64,000 bases of DNA from Zeus faber (lineage: Eukaryota; Chordata; Actinopteri; Zeiformes; Zeidae), in the NCBI GenBank assembly GCA_960531495.1, contig CAUIJY010000071.1:930001-994000 (forward strand), in the 5' to 3' direction. The position numbers and the translations under genes were made by a program. The notes under the pieces are model-generated. The model did not search any database and was not told the origin of the DNA. It was given only the letters and a program-made list of their open reading frames with translations. Positions 1 through 10,100 of the stretch are shown piece by piece. Within the stretch, counting starts at the first letter, position 1, and every line of letters starts with the position of its first letter.

Positions 1-1488
1 CACCGAACCATTGTCTCTTTGTAGGTGAATGATTCAGAATGCTGCAGTACACCATATAACTTTAATTAATATGAGGAACAATTATTTTGCTTCTTAAGTC
101 TTTCTCAAAGACAGTTTAAATACAATGATGAACTAGTATGTGCTGCTTATGTCTTGTCTGTCAACCAGTTTTAGGCCCATATAAAATGTATTTTTCGAGT
201 TATGATCATTTTCCGAACTTTGGACCGTTTGCTGTCTAGCTGAATTAGAGAAACACCGAACCATTGTCTCTTCGTAGGCGCATGATTTAGAATGCTGCAG
301 TACACCATATAACTTTAATGAATATGAGGAACTATTATGTGCTTCTTAAGTCTTTCTCAAAGACAGTTTAAATACAATGATAAACTAGTATGTGCTGCTA
401 AAGTCTTGTTTTTCAACCAGTTTTAGGCCCATATAAAATGTATTTTTCAAGTTCTGATCATTTTCATCAAAGTCTACACATGTGGGAAAAAACGCATTTT
501 CAGTCGATTTAAACGTCGAAAAGGCGAATCGGTTAAACGCTTCAGTCTTTACTCCATGTGACAGTGTCAGACAGTTTAAATACAATGATGAACTAGTATG
601 TGCTGCTAAAGTGTTGTTTGTCAACCAGTTTTAGGCCCATATAAAATGTATTTTTCGAGTTCTGATCATTTTCAGACCTTTGGACGATTTGCTGTCGAGC
701 TGAATTAGAGAAACACCGAACCATTGTCTCTTTGTAGGTGAATGATTCAGAATGCTGCAGTACACCATATAACTTTAATTAATATGAGGAACAATTATTT
801 TGCTTCTTAAGTCTTTCTCAAAGACATTTTAAATACAATGATGAACTAGTATGTGCTGCTTATGTCTTGTCTGTCAACCAGTTTTAGGCCCATATAAAAT
901 GTATTTTTCGAGTTCTGATAATTTTCATCAAAGTCTACACATGTGGGAAAAAATGCATTTTCAGCCGATTTTAACGTCGATTTGGTGGAACGGTTAAACG
1001 CTTCAGTCATTACTCCATGTGACAGTGTCAGACAGTTTAAATACAATGATAAACTAGTATGTGCTGCTAAAGTGTTGTTTGCAAACAGTTTTAGGCCCAT
1101 ATAAAATGTATTTTTCGAGTTCTGATAATTTTCATCAAAGTCTACACGTGGGAAAAAACGCATTTTCAGCCGATTTTAACGTCGATTTGGCGGAACGGTT
1201 AAACGCTTCAGTCATTACTCTATGTGACAGTGTCAGACAGTTTAAATACAATGATAAACTAGTATGTGCTGCTAAAGTGTTGTTTGTCAAACAGTTTTAG
1301 GCCCATATAAAATGTATTTTTCGAGTTATGATCATTTTCAGAACTTTGGACGATTTGCTGTCTAGCTGAATTAGAGAAACACCGAGCAATTGTCTCTTTG
1401 TAGGTGCATGATTTTGAATGCTGCAGTACACCATATAACTTTAATTAATATGAGGAACAATTATGTGCTTCTTAAGTCTTTCTCAAAG
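1..1488 (-). repeat. Alpha satellite block, reverse orientation
   Basis: Tandem satellite of the alpha class, reverse to most of the window. Its markers, seen as reverse complement, are the CATTTTATATGGGCC unit boundary, GTAGACTTTGATGAAAA and the CTTTGAGAAAGAC dyad of Y-prime units. It is colinear, inverted, with about 48,681-50,162: matching positions add up to 50,162 over several hundred bases each side of every landmark. It runs off the left edge. The block has no gene; short open frames in it are repeat shadows. Confidence 0.93.
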
Positions 1489-4400
1489 ACAGTTTAAATA
1501 CAATGGTGAACTAGTATATGCTGCTAAAGTGTTGTTTGTCAAACAGTTTTAGGCCCATGTACAATGTATTTGTCGAGTTATGATCATTTTCATCATAGTG
1601 TGCACATGTGGGAAAAAACGCATTTTCAGCCGATTTAAACGTCGAAAAGGGGAATTGGTTAAACGCTTCAGTCATTACTCTGTGTGACAGTGTCAGACAG
1701 TTTAAATACAATGGTGAACTAGTATATGCTGCTAAAGTGTTGTTTGTCAAACAGTTTTAGGCCCATATAAAATGTATTTGTCGAGTTATGATCATTTTCA
1801 TCATTGTGTGCACATGTGGGAAAAAACGCATTTTCAGCCGATTTAAACGTCGAAAAGGAGAATTGGTTAAACGCTTCAGTCATTACTCTGTGTGACAGTG
1901 TCAGACAGTTTAAATACAATGGTGAACTAGTATATGCTGCTAAAGCGTTGTTTGTCAAACAGTTTTAGGCCCATACAACATGTATTTGTCGAGGAATGAG
2001 CATTTTCAGAACATTGGACGGTTTGCTGTCTAGCTGAATTAGAGAAACACCGAACCATTGTCTATTCAGAGGTGAATGATTCAGAATGCTGCAGTACAGC
2101 ATAGAAATTTAATTAATATGATGAACTATTATGTGCTTCTTAAGTGTTTCTCACAGATTTCTAGGCCCATCTAACATGTATTTGTGGAGTTATGATCATT
2201 TTCATCATTGTGTGCACATGTGGGAAAAAACGCATTTTCAGCCGATTTAAACGTCGAAAAGGGGAATTGGTTAAACGCTTCAGTCATTACTCTGTGTGAC
2301 AGTGTCAGACAGTTTAAATACAATGGTGAACTAGTATATGCTGCTAAAGTGTTGTTTGTCAAACAGTTTTAGGCCCATGTACAATGTATTTGTCGAGTTA
2401 TGATTATTTTCATCATTGTGTGCACATGTGGGAAAAAAGGCATTTTCAGCCGATTTAAACGTCGAAAAGGGGAATTGGTTAAACGCTTCAGTCATTACTC
2501 TGTGTGACAGTGTCAGACAGTTTAAATACAATGGTGAACTAGTATATGCTGCTAAAGCGTTGTTTGTCAAACAGTTTTAGGCCCATACAACATGTATTTG
2601 ACGAGGTATGAGCATTTTCAGAACATTGGACGGTTTGCTGTCTAGCTGAATTAGAGAAACACCGAACCATTGTCTCTTCAGAGGTGAATGATTCAGAATG
2701 CTGCAGTACAGCATAGAAATTTTATTAATATGATGAACTATTATGTGCTTCCTAAGTTTTTCTCTCAGATTTCTATGCCCATCTAACATGTATTTCTGGA
2801 GTTATGATCATTTTCAGAACTTGTGACGGTTTGCTGTCTAGCTGAATTAGAGAAACACCGAACCATTGTCTCTTCAGAGGTGAATGATTCAGAATGCTGC
2901 AGTACAGCATAGAAATTTAATTAATATGATGAACTATTATGTGCTTCTTAAGTGTTTCTCACAGATTTCTAGGCCCATCTAACATGTATTTGTGGAGTTA
3001 TGATCATTTTCATCATTGTGTGCACATGTGGGAAAAAACGCATTTTCAGCCGATTTAAACGTCGAAAAGGGGAATTGGTTAAACGCTTCAGTCAATACTC
3101 TGTTTGACAGTGTCAGACAGTTTAAATACAATGGTGAACTAGTATATGCTGCTAAAGTGTTGTTTGTCAAACAGTTTTAGGCCCATCTAACATGTATTTG
3201 TCGAGTTATGATCATTTTCATCATTATGTGCACATGTGGGAAAAAACGCATTTTCAGCCGATTTAAACATCGAAAAGGGGAATTGCTTAAACGCTTCAGT
3301 CATTACTCTGTGTGACAGTGTCAGACAGTTTAATTACAATGGTGAACTAGTATATGCTGCTAAAGCGTTGTTTGTCAAACAGTTTTAGGCCCATACAACA
3401 TGTATTTGTCGAGGTATGAGCATTTTCAGAACATTGGACGGTTTGCTGTCTAGCTGAATTAGAGAAACACCGAACCATTGTCTCTTCAGAGGTGAATGAT
3501 TCAGAATGCTGCAGTACAGCATTGAAATTTAATTAATGTGATGAACTATTATGTGCTTCCTAAGTTTTTCTCTCAGATTTCTATGCCCATCTAACATGTA
3601 TTTCTGGAGTTATGATCATTTTCAGAACTTGTGACGGTTTGCTGTCTAACTGAATTAGAGAAACACCGAACCATTGTCTCTTCAGAGGTGAATGATTCAG
3701 AATGCTGCAGTACAGCATTGAAATTTAATTAATATGATGAACTATTATGTGCTTCCTAAGTTTTTCTCTCAGATTTCTATGCCCATCTAACATGTATTTC
3801 TGGAGTTATGATCATTTTCAGAACTTGTGACGGTTTGCTGTCTAGCTGAATTAGAGAAACACCGAACCATTGTCTATTCAGAGGTGAATGATTCAGAATG
3901 CTGCAGTACAGCATAGAAATTTAATTAATATGATGAACTATTAAGTGCTTCTTAAGTGTTTCTCACAGATTTCTAGGCCCATCTAACATGTATTTGTGGA
4001 GTTATGATCATTTTCATCATTGTGTGCACATGTGGGAAAAAACGCATTTTCAGCCGATTTAAACGTCGAAAAGGGGAATTGGTTAAACGCTTCAGTCATT
4101 ACTCTGTGTGACAGTGTCAGACAGTTTAAATACAATGGTGAACTAGTATATGCTGCTAAAGTGTTGTTTGTCAAACAGTTTTAGGCCCATGTACAATGTA
4201 TTTGTCGAGTTATGATTATTTTCATCATTGTGTGCACATGTGGGAAAAAACGCATTTTCAGCCGATTTAAACGTCGAAAAGGGGAATTGGTTAAACGCTT
4301 CAGTCATTACTCTGTGTGACAGTGTCAGACAGTTTAAATACAATGGTGAACTAGTATATGCTGCTAAAGCGTTGTTTGTCAAACAGTTTTAGGCCCATAC

Positions 4401-5599
4401 AACATGTATTTGACGAGGTATGAGCATTTTCAGAACATTGGACGGTTTGCTGTCTAGCTGAATTAGAAAAACACCGAACCATTGTCTCTTCAGAGGTGAA
4501 TGATTCAGAATGCTGCAGTACAGCATAGAAATTTTATTAATATGATGAACTATTATGTGCTTCCTAAGTTTTTCTCTCAGATTTCTATGCCCATCTAACA
4601 TGTATTTCTGGAGTTATGATCATTTTCAGAACTTGTGACGGTTTGCTGTCTAACTGAATTAGAGAAACACCGAACCATTGTCTCTTCAGAGGTGAATGAT
4701 TCAGAATGCTGCAGTACAGCATAGAAATTTAATTAATATGATGAACTATTATGTGCTTCTTAAGTGTTTCTCACAGATTTCTAGGCCCATCTAACATGTA
4801 TTTGTGGAGTTATGATCATTTTCATCATTGTGTGCACATGTGGGAAAAAACGCATTTTCAGCCGATTTAAACGTCGAAAAGGGGAATTGGTTAAACGCTT
4901 CAGTCATTACTCTGTGTGACAGTGTCAGACAGTTTAAATACATTGGTGAACTAGTATATGCTGCTAAAGTGTTGTTTGTCAACCAGTTTTAGGCCCATCT
5001 AACATGTATTTGTCGAGTTATGATCATTTTCATCATTATGTGTACATGTGGGAAAAAACGCATTTTCAGCCGATTTAAACGTCGAAAAGGAGAATTGGTT
5101 AAACGCTTCAGTCATTACTCTGTGTGACAGTGTCAGACAGTTTAAATACAATGGTGAACTAGTATATGCTGCTAAAGCGTTGTTTGTCAAACAGTTTTAG
5201 GCCCATACAACATGTATTTGTCGAGGTATGAGCATTTTCAGAACATTGGACGGTTTGCTGTCTAGCTGAATTAGAGAAACACCGAACCATTGTCTATTCA
5301 GAGGTGAATGATTCAGAATGCTGTAGTAGAGCATAGAAATTTTATTAATATGATGAACTATTATGTGCTTCCTAAGTTTTTCTCTCAGATTTCTATGCCC
5401 ATCTAACATGTATTTGTGGAGTTAGGATCATTTTCATCATAGTGTGCACATGTGGGAAAAAACGCATTTTCAGCCGATTTAAACGTCGAAAAGGGGAATT
5501 GGTTAAACGCTTCAGTCATTACTCTGTGTGACAGTGTCAGACAGTTTAAATACATTGGTGAACTAGTATATGCTGCTAAAGTGTTGTTTGTCAACCAGT
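1489..5599 (-). repeat. Beta satellite block, reverse orientation
   Basis: Tandem X (208 bp) and Y (196 bp) beta units in reverse orientation. The alpha/beta switch lies in a shared tract after 1,488 and equals the switches at 48,680 and 59,145 in mirror image. Two sections have clear inverted partners: 1,511-1,958 with 48,211-48,658 (coordinate sum 50,169) and about 3,983-5,409 with 29,984-31,410 (sum 35,393). The block is cut at its right end by the LINE. No gene is seen. Confidence 0.93.
2041..5402 (-). repeat. 1,812-bp offset tandem duplication in beta
   Basis: Unit order repeats at an offset of 1,812 bp: the units at 2,171, 2,331, 2,577 and 2,979 recur at 3,983, 4,143, 4,389 and 4,791. 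The offset equals four X plus five Y units (4x208 + 5x196). Both copies start after a TCTATTCAG variant near 2,063 and 3,875. Similarity weakens beyond about 5,300, where variant Y units replace one another. The first copy alone has AAAAGGCA near 2,437, a variant also found inverted at 19,204, 46,924 and 58,196. Confidence 0.8.
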
Positions 5600-5610
5600 G
5601 CGCATGCGCG
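5599..5610 (+). promoter_or_regulatory. NRF1-type site at the LINE 5' end
   Basis: TGCGCATGCGCG fits the NRF1 consensus YGCGCAYGCGCR at every position and sits on the first bases of the element. The first T may come from the satellite. LINEs need an internal promoter at their 5' end, so a strong activator site here is reasonable. NRF1 sites are typical of TATA-less vertebrate promoters; no TATA box is visible. Binding is inferred from the motif only. Confidence 0.5.
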
Positions 5611-5803
5611 ACTGGCATCCGACAGCACCAGGAAGGGGAACACCGCGGGTGGAACACGGAAGGGAGTTTTTTCCGGACTCCAGAACGTCTTTACGGAATC
5701 TTTTTCATTTTTATGTGACTGATCCTCCAGCAGTGGTTGTTTTCAGTGCGTGGGGGGTCCCCCCCCCCACACACCCCAACCACCCTTTTTCTTCGGGTGT
5801 GCG
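5600..5803 (+). promoter_or_regulatory. LINE 5' UTR and presumed internal promoter
   Basis: The 204-nt leader is much richer in GC than the satellite. It carries the NRF1-type site at its start, a CGGAAG (ETS-like) core near 5,657, an ATG directly followed by TGA at 5,713-5,718, a G6/C10 hairpin at 5,750-5,770 and a smaller CACCC/GGGTG stem (5,781-5,785 with 5,795-5,799) just before the ORF1 start. A promoter role is inferred from position and from how LINEs work. Confidence 0.6.
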
Positions 5804-5807
5804 ATGA
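5604..5807 (+). CDS. Upstream ORF overlapping the ORF1 start (speculative)
   Basis: A 67-codon open frame runs from ATG 5,604 through the whole leader to a TGA at 5,805-5,807. That stop overlaps the ORF1 ATG as ATGA, a layout that allows stop-and-restart translation. The peptide has no domain I recognise and is rich in proline near its end. Its ATG is only about four nucleotides from the apparent 5' end of the element and has C at -3, so it would be poorly used unless transcription starts upstream. It may be a chance frame; conservation in other copies would decide. Confidence 0.22.
   Translation: MRDWHPTAPGRGTPRVEHGREFFPDSRTSLRNLFHFYVTDPPAVVVFSAWGVPPPTHPNHPFSSGVR
5750..5770 (+). other. G/C-rich hairpin in the LINE leader
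   Basis: GTGGGGGG (5,750-5,757) can pair with CCCCCCAC (5,763-5,770), leaving a 5-nt loop. This stem of eight pairs, seven of them G-C, lies 33 nt upstream of the ORF1 ATG. A stem this stable in a leader usually slows scanning ribosomes. The run of ten C also makes the site prone to length change. Confidence 0.55.
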
Positions 5808-7072
5808 CCGATCACATTGAAACAAACTCTGCGACCGGGAAAATGGATCACGTACGGCTGAATGAAGAAGCAAACGCACCAAAAGGTGGCGGCGAAGCAG
5901 ACAGAAGCTATGGAAAAGAGCTTACAGTCTGTGTGGAACTGCAAGGGGAGGAAAGTATTACGACGACGGAATTGATGAAGAACGTGCGAGAGCTCTGCGT
6001 CGGTTTACTAGCTTGCCGCACCACCGGAGATCGACGATACGAACTTACAATGAGTGACCAAAGAGGGAAAGATCGCCTGCTGGAGGGATTCAAGATTGGA
6101 GAGGTAAGAATAATAGCCAGAGAATTGAGGAATGACGAGATGGTCGTTTCCTTCCTCAACCTCCCGGCTTATATTACTGACGGCGAAATACTGGGGAAGC
6201 TACATGGTTGGGGCGTGTCGGCCACCTCGCCGATTAAGCGCAGAATGTGGCCAGGAACCCGTATTGCGGACGGTACACGGTTTATGAGAGTAAAATTCAA
6301 TAAATTAGTTCAGAGTCTTCCATACTCTGCAAAGTTTCACACTGCCATAGGGCCAGAGTACTTCCGCGTCATTCACGATAGACAATCAAAGGTCTGCCGC
6401 CTCTGTATACAGCCTGGACATATCCTACGGGAATGTCCGGAGTTCTTCTGTCGCAAATGTGGATTGCAAGGACACTTTGCGAGAGAGTGCAAAAGTGCCA
6501 AGAAATGTGACCTGTGTCATAACACTTGGAATGAATGTGACTGCAATAAGAGCGAGGAGGACGGCGGCGCTCCGCTGGTGACGACGGCCGCTTCAACCGA
6601 TAGGCAAGGCGAACTGCATAGCGAGGATGAAAATAAAATGGAGACTGAGACGGGGCAGGCGGATGTGAGGGATGAAACTCAACCTGCAGTGGCGGGTAGT
6701 ATGAACCAAGCAAGCGAGGTGAGGCTAGATCTGAGCCCCGGCTCTGACGAGGAGAGCGGAGCGAGACGAGGAGCGAGGCTGAAGGCGGAGGTGGGAGGGG
6801 AGGTGCTAGCCTTGGGAGTGGGCCCCACCCCCGCTCCTACCCCGCTGCTGCTGAAGCAAATCAGAGATCCTGCATCTGAGATGGGAATGATGAATAGGTC
6901 ATCATCTCAGTCCCAGCCCCTCCAGCGACTGCCTCTTGATAACCTGATCTCAAGTGCAAGTGAGGCCGAATCCGAGATAGACTTGTCTCATATGAACAGA
7001 ATTGGGAAAAGGCTAAGTGAAAAGCAGATGAGAAGGAGAAGCAAGAGAAACAAAGACAGACTTAATAACTAA
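5804..7072 (+). CDS. ORF1: LINE ORF1 protein, RRM-like and CCHC zinc knuckles
   Basis: A protein of 422 residues that should bind the LINE RNA as a chaperone and build the ribonucleoprotein particle. I chose ATG 5,804 (G at -3); the frame is open upstream to 5,750 but offers only a GTG there, which is not a normal eukaryotic start. Residues about 40-190 hold an RRM-like fold region including VVSFLNLPAYITDGEIL. Two CX2CX4HX4C knuckles follow (Cys198, Cys201, His206, Cys211; Cys216, Cys219, His224, Cys229), then a third cysteine cluster from Cys235 to Cys247 that is not a standard knuckle. The acidic, low-complexity C-terminal half ends in a basic tail (about residues 400-422). The order RRM then CCHC matches Tx1-type ORF1 proteins and differs from the coiled-coil ORF1 of mammalian L1. 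No frame break is seen. Confidence 0.9.
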   Translation: MTDHIETNSATGKMDHVRLNEEANAPKGGGEADRSYGKELTVCVELQGEESITTTELMKNVRELCVGLLACRTTGDRRYELTMSDQRGKDRLLEGFKIGEVRIIARELRNDEMVVSFLNLPAYITDGEILGKLHGWGVSATSPIKRRMWPGTRIADGTRFMRVKFNKLVQSLPYSAKFHTAIGPEYFRVIHDRQSKVCRLCIQPGHILRECPEFFCRKCGLQGHFARECKSAKKCDLCHNTWNECDCNKSEEDGGAPLVTTAASTDRQGELHSEDENKMETETGQADVRDETQPAVAGSMNQASEVRLDLSPGSDEESGARRGARLKAEVGGEVLALGVGPTPAPTPLLLKQIRDPASEMGMMNRSSSQSQPLQRLPLDNLISSASEAESEIDLSHMNRIGKRLSEKQMRRRSKRNKDRLNN

Positions 7073-7117
7073 ATGTCGAAAATCATACTCTCTTCTCAGT
7101 GTGACTCTTATGATTAG
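7073..7117 (+). other. Mini-ORF bridging ORF1 and ORF2
   Basis: The ORF1 stop TAA (7,070-7,072) is followed at once by ATG (7,073), in the ORF1 frame. This opens 14 codons ending in TAG at 7,115-7,117, five bases past the ORF2 ATG. A ribosome that restarted at 7,073 would therefore stop on top of the ORF2 start. The adjoining stop-start resembles the UAAUG coupling known for the SART1 LINE. The ORF2 ATG has C at -3, a weak context for normal scanning. Use of the mini-ORF is not shown. Confidence 0.35.
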
Positions 7118-10100
7118 CTTCACTACTCTAAATGCTAACGGCCTGCGCTCAAAATCGAAAATAGATTCTGTACTGCAAACTTTGAACTCGGATGTAGTCT
7201 GCCTGCAAGAAACTTGGTGGGACCAGGAGCATCACGACTATGTGGCGAACCAGAGAAACAAGCAGGTATTTTCAAACCACGGGTCAGCAAGATCATGCGG
7301 GGTGGCAATCATATCTAAGATTGCTTTAGGCATGAGTGCTGAAGAGATATACAAAGACGATCAAGGCAGAGTATTAATTGTAGATTTTTCACTTAATAAA
7401 CAACGATATAGAATAATTAACATATATGCACCAAACAATGAAAATCATAGAAAGCAGTTTTTTATTGAATTAAAGAAATGGTACGGAAACAATGTAATAA
7501 TAACTGGAGACTTTAATGTGGCTCTAACAAAAATGGACGTGTCAGTAAACAATACCTTCAAGAGTGACGCCAGTCGAACAACCCTAATGAATTTGATAAA
7601 TCACCATAACCTAGTAGAAATGTGGAGAATCTCAAACCCTTTGAAGCGGGACTTCTCGAGAAGGCAGATTGTAAAGGGGGTCCTCAAACAGTCCAGAATC
7701 GATCTCTGTCTGGCTTCCTCCAGCATTATCAGAGACATTAACAAAATTAAATATGAGTTCAATAGCTGGAGCGATCACGCATCTTTATATTGGCAATTAG
7801 GGGACGATGGAAGGCCCAGAGGTGGGGGCATCTGGTGCTTCAATGCCAGTCTCCTTGAGGACCAAACCTTCAAAAAAAAGATAAGGAATCTACTGAGCAA
7901 TATAACAGATGAATTAGCTATAGAAGGAAACTACATTAAATCATGGGACGATGTAAAAAGACGAATTAAGAGAGCCTGTATAAATTATAGTAAAGAGAAA
8001 GGATGGCGGGAAGGAATGGAGGAGAGAACATTAAGGGACCTCCTCGCAAAAGAAATTACATTACTTGACCATGACCCTGACAGAAGTTGTGCAAAATTTG
8101 AAGAATATGAAGCTAAACTTCACTCTTTTGAAAAGAAAAGATGCATAGGAGCAGCTGTTAGAAGTAGATTTAAAAATATCACAGATGGGGAGAAATGTAC
8201 AGCTTTTTTCCTTGGCCTAGAAAAAAAAAAACAAAACAAAGCCAGAATGGGTCCGATTGAAAATAGTAAGGGGGAAATAATAGTTGAGCAGGAAGACATA
8301 CTGGACGAAATACATAGGTATTACGAGAACCTCTTTACTAGTAACAGCTCCAATCCAAAACAAACTAAAGAAATACTGGAATGTATTGATAGGGAAATAA
8401 ATCACATCGACAAAGAAGAGTGCGACACGGTAATCACATTAGCGGAAGTAGAACTGGCAATAGATGGACTAAATAAGAACAAAAGCCCAGGCCCAGACGG
8501 AATCTCGACAGAGTTCTACCAGTGCTTCAAAGCCCAGCTGGCCCCCTTGCTGCTAAAACTTTACACTAGTATTAGAGTAAACCAGACAACTCCGGACTCC
8601 CTCACAAAAGGTATCATCACAATTGTATTTAAGAATAAAGGATGCCGGAACCAACTGAAAAACTATAGGCCAATTAGCCTACTCAATTCAGATTATAAGA
8701 TTCTGGCAAAAATTCTGGCTAATAGACTTAAAGCAGTAATAGGCTCAATCATCAGCAATACGCAAACTTACAGTATCCCAGGCAGAGATATTACAGACTC
8801 CATCAATACAATTAGGGATACAGTAAAAACAATGACTATGCAGAGGGGCCTGCTGCTTGGAGTAGACCTAGAAAAAGCTTTTGACAGGGTTGAGCATCCG
8901 TTCCTCTGGTCCGTAATGGAAAAGTTCGGCTTCGGAGCAAAGTTCATCGATTGGATCAAGGTGTTATATCGAAGTGCGAGTAGCAGGGTGAAATGCAACG
9001 GACTTCTCACCAGGGACATTCGGATCGAGAGGTCTGTGAGACAGGGATGCCCCCTCTCAGCTCTGCTATACACCCTGGTCGCAGAACCCCTCGCACTCCT
9101 AATACTGAAAGACAAAAATATAAAAGGTATCTTAACGCCAAATGGCAACAAAACCAAAATAGTCCAATATGCAGACGACATTAATATCATGGTCTCGGAT
9201 GGTGACAGCATAGACCATGTCTTCAAACACCTAGGGGCCTATGAGAAAGCCTCTGGCGCAAGAATCAATAAAGAAAAATCTGCAATAATGTTCTGCGGTA
9301 AGAATCAAAAAACGATAAACAAATGGGGCCTTAAAGAGACCACAGGGTGCAGAGAAATCTTGGGTGTGTACATTGGGAAAGACGAGAGTGAAGCAAGAGA
9401 TAAAACATGGAAGAGTGTGATAATTAAAATACAGTGTACCTTGAACCTGTGGGGGGCGAGGGGGCTTAGTCTAAAAGGAAAGGTAATAGTATCTAATGCC
9501 TTAGTGCTGTCAAAAATTAATCATGCTTTGGGAACCTGTGAGCTGCCCGATTGGGCACTAAATTCATTGAACGGTGAGATATCCTCCTTTCTTTGGAAGG
9601 GTAAGGGAAATATGATCGCCCACAGGACGTTAATTGCTAATAAACGGGAGGGGGGATTAGGGCTGATTGACATTGGTGCCAAAAGAGACGCACTGAGGGT
9701 TAAATTGATAGGGAAATTCTTGGATTCGACCAGGCAGTATCCCTGGGAGGACGCACTCGCAGGCTACCTGGCGGAGTTTGGGGAGAGGAGCAAATACAAT
9801 CTCTGTACCCACTACCCCAGAAAAACCTACAGTGGCCTGCCGGGCTTCTACCAGGAGGTGCTGGAGGCATGGGGAAGGATACTCCCCCACCTCAGACCCG
9901 AGTGCAGTAAAAAAGAGCATGTGCTGCAGTTACCTTTCCTCTCGAATCCATGCTTCACCTATAATGGGAGAAACCTCGTCAGCAGTCACTTGACGGCAGC
10001 AGGCCTAACAAGAGTGGGACAGGTGACCGACCACAAAGGGAACTTTGATATAGGGAATGTACTTTGGGAATTAGACAGATGGAAGGTGCAATACAGGGAA

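Noticed and set aside
846..1163. Short open frames of 60-105 codons repeated through the satellite, on both strands
   Set aside because: They recur with every unit, most start at TTG or GTG, stop at each boundary, and change frame because 208 and 196 are not multiples of three. No coding signal.
5750..5803. Extended ORF1 start at 5,750
   Set aside because: The codon is GTG and the added 18 residues are just the C-rich hairpin translated; ATG 5,804 is used.
7101..7109. Extended ORF2 start at 7,101
   Set aside because: It is GTG; ATG 7,110 follows three codons later and begins the conserved endonuclease.
8768..9226. Antisense open frames inside the LINE (also 6,369-6,713, 9,657-9,920 and 10,628-10,948)
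   Set aside because: They lie opposite conserved ORF1/ORF2 coding sequence and show no domain.
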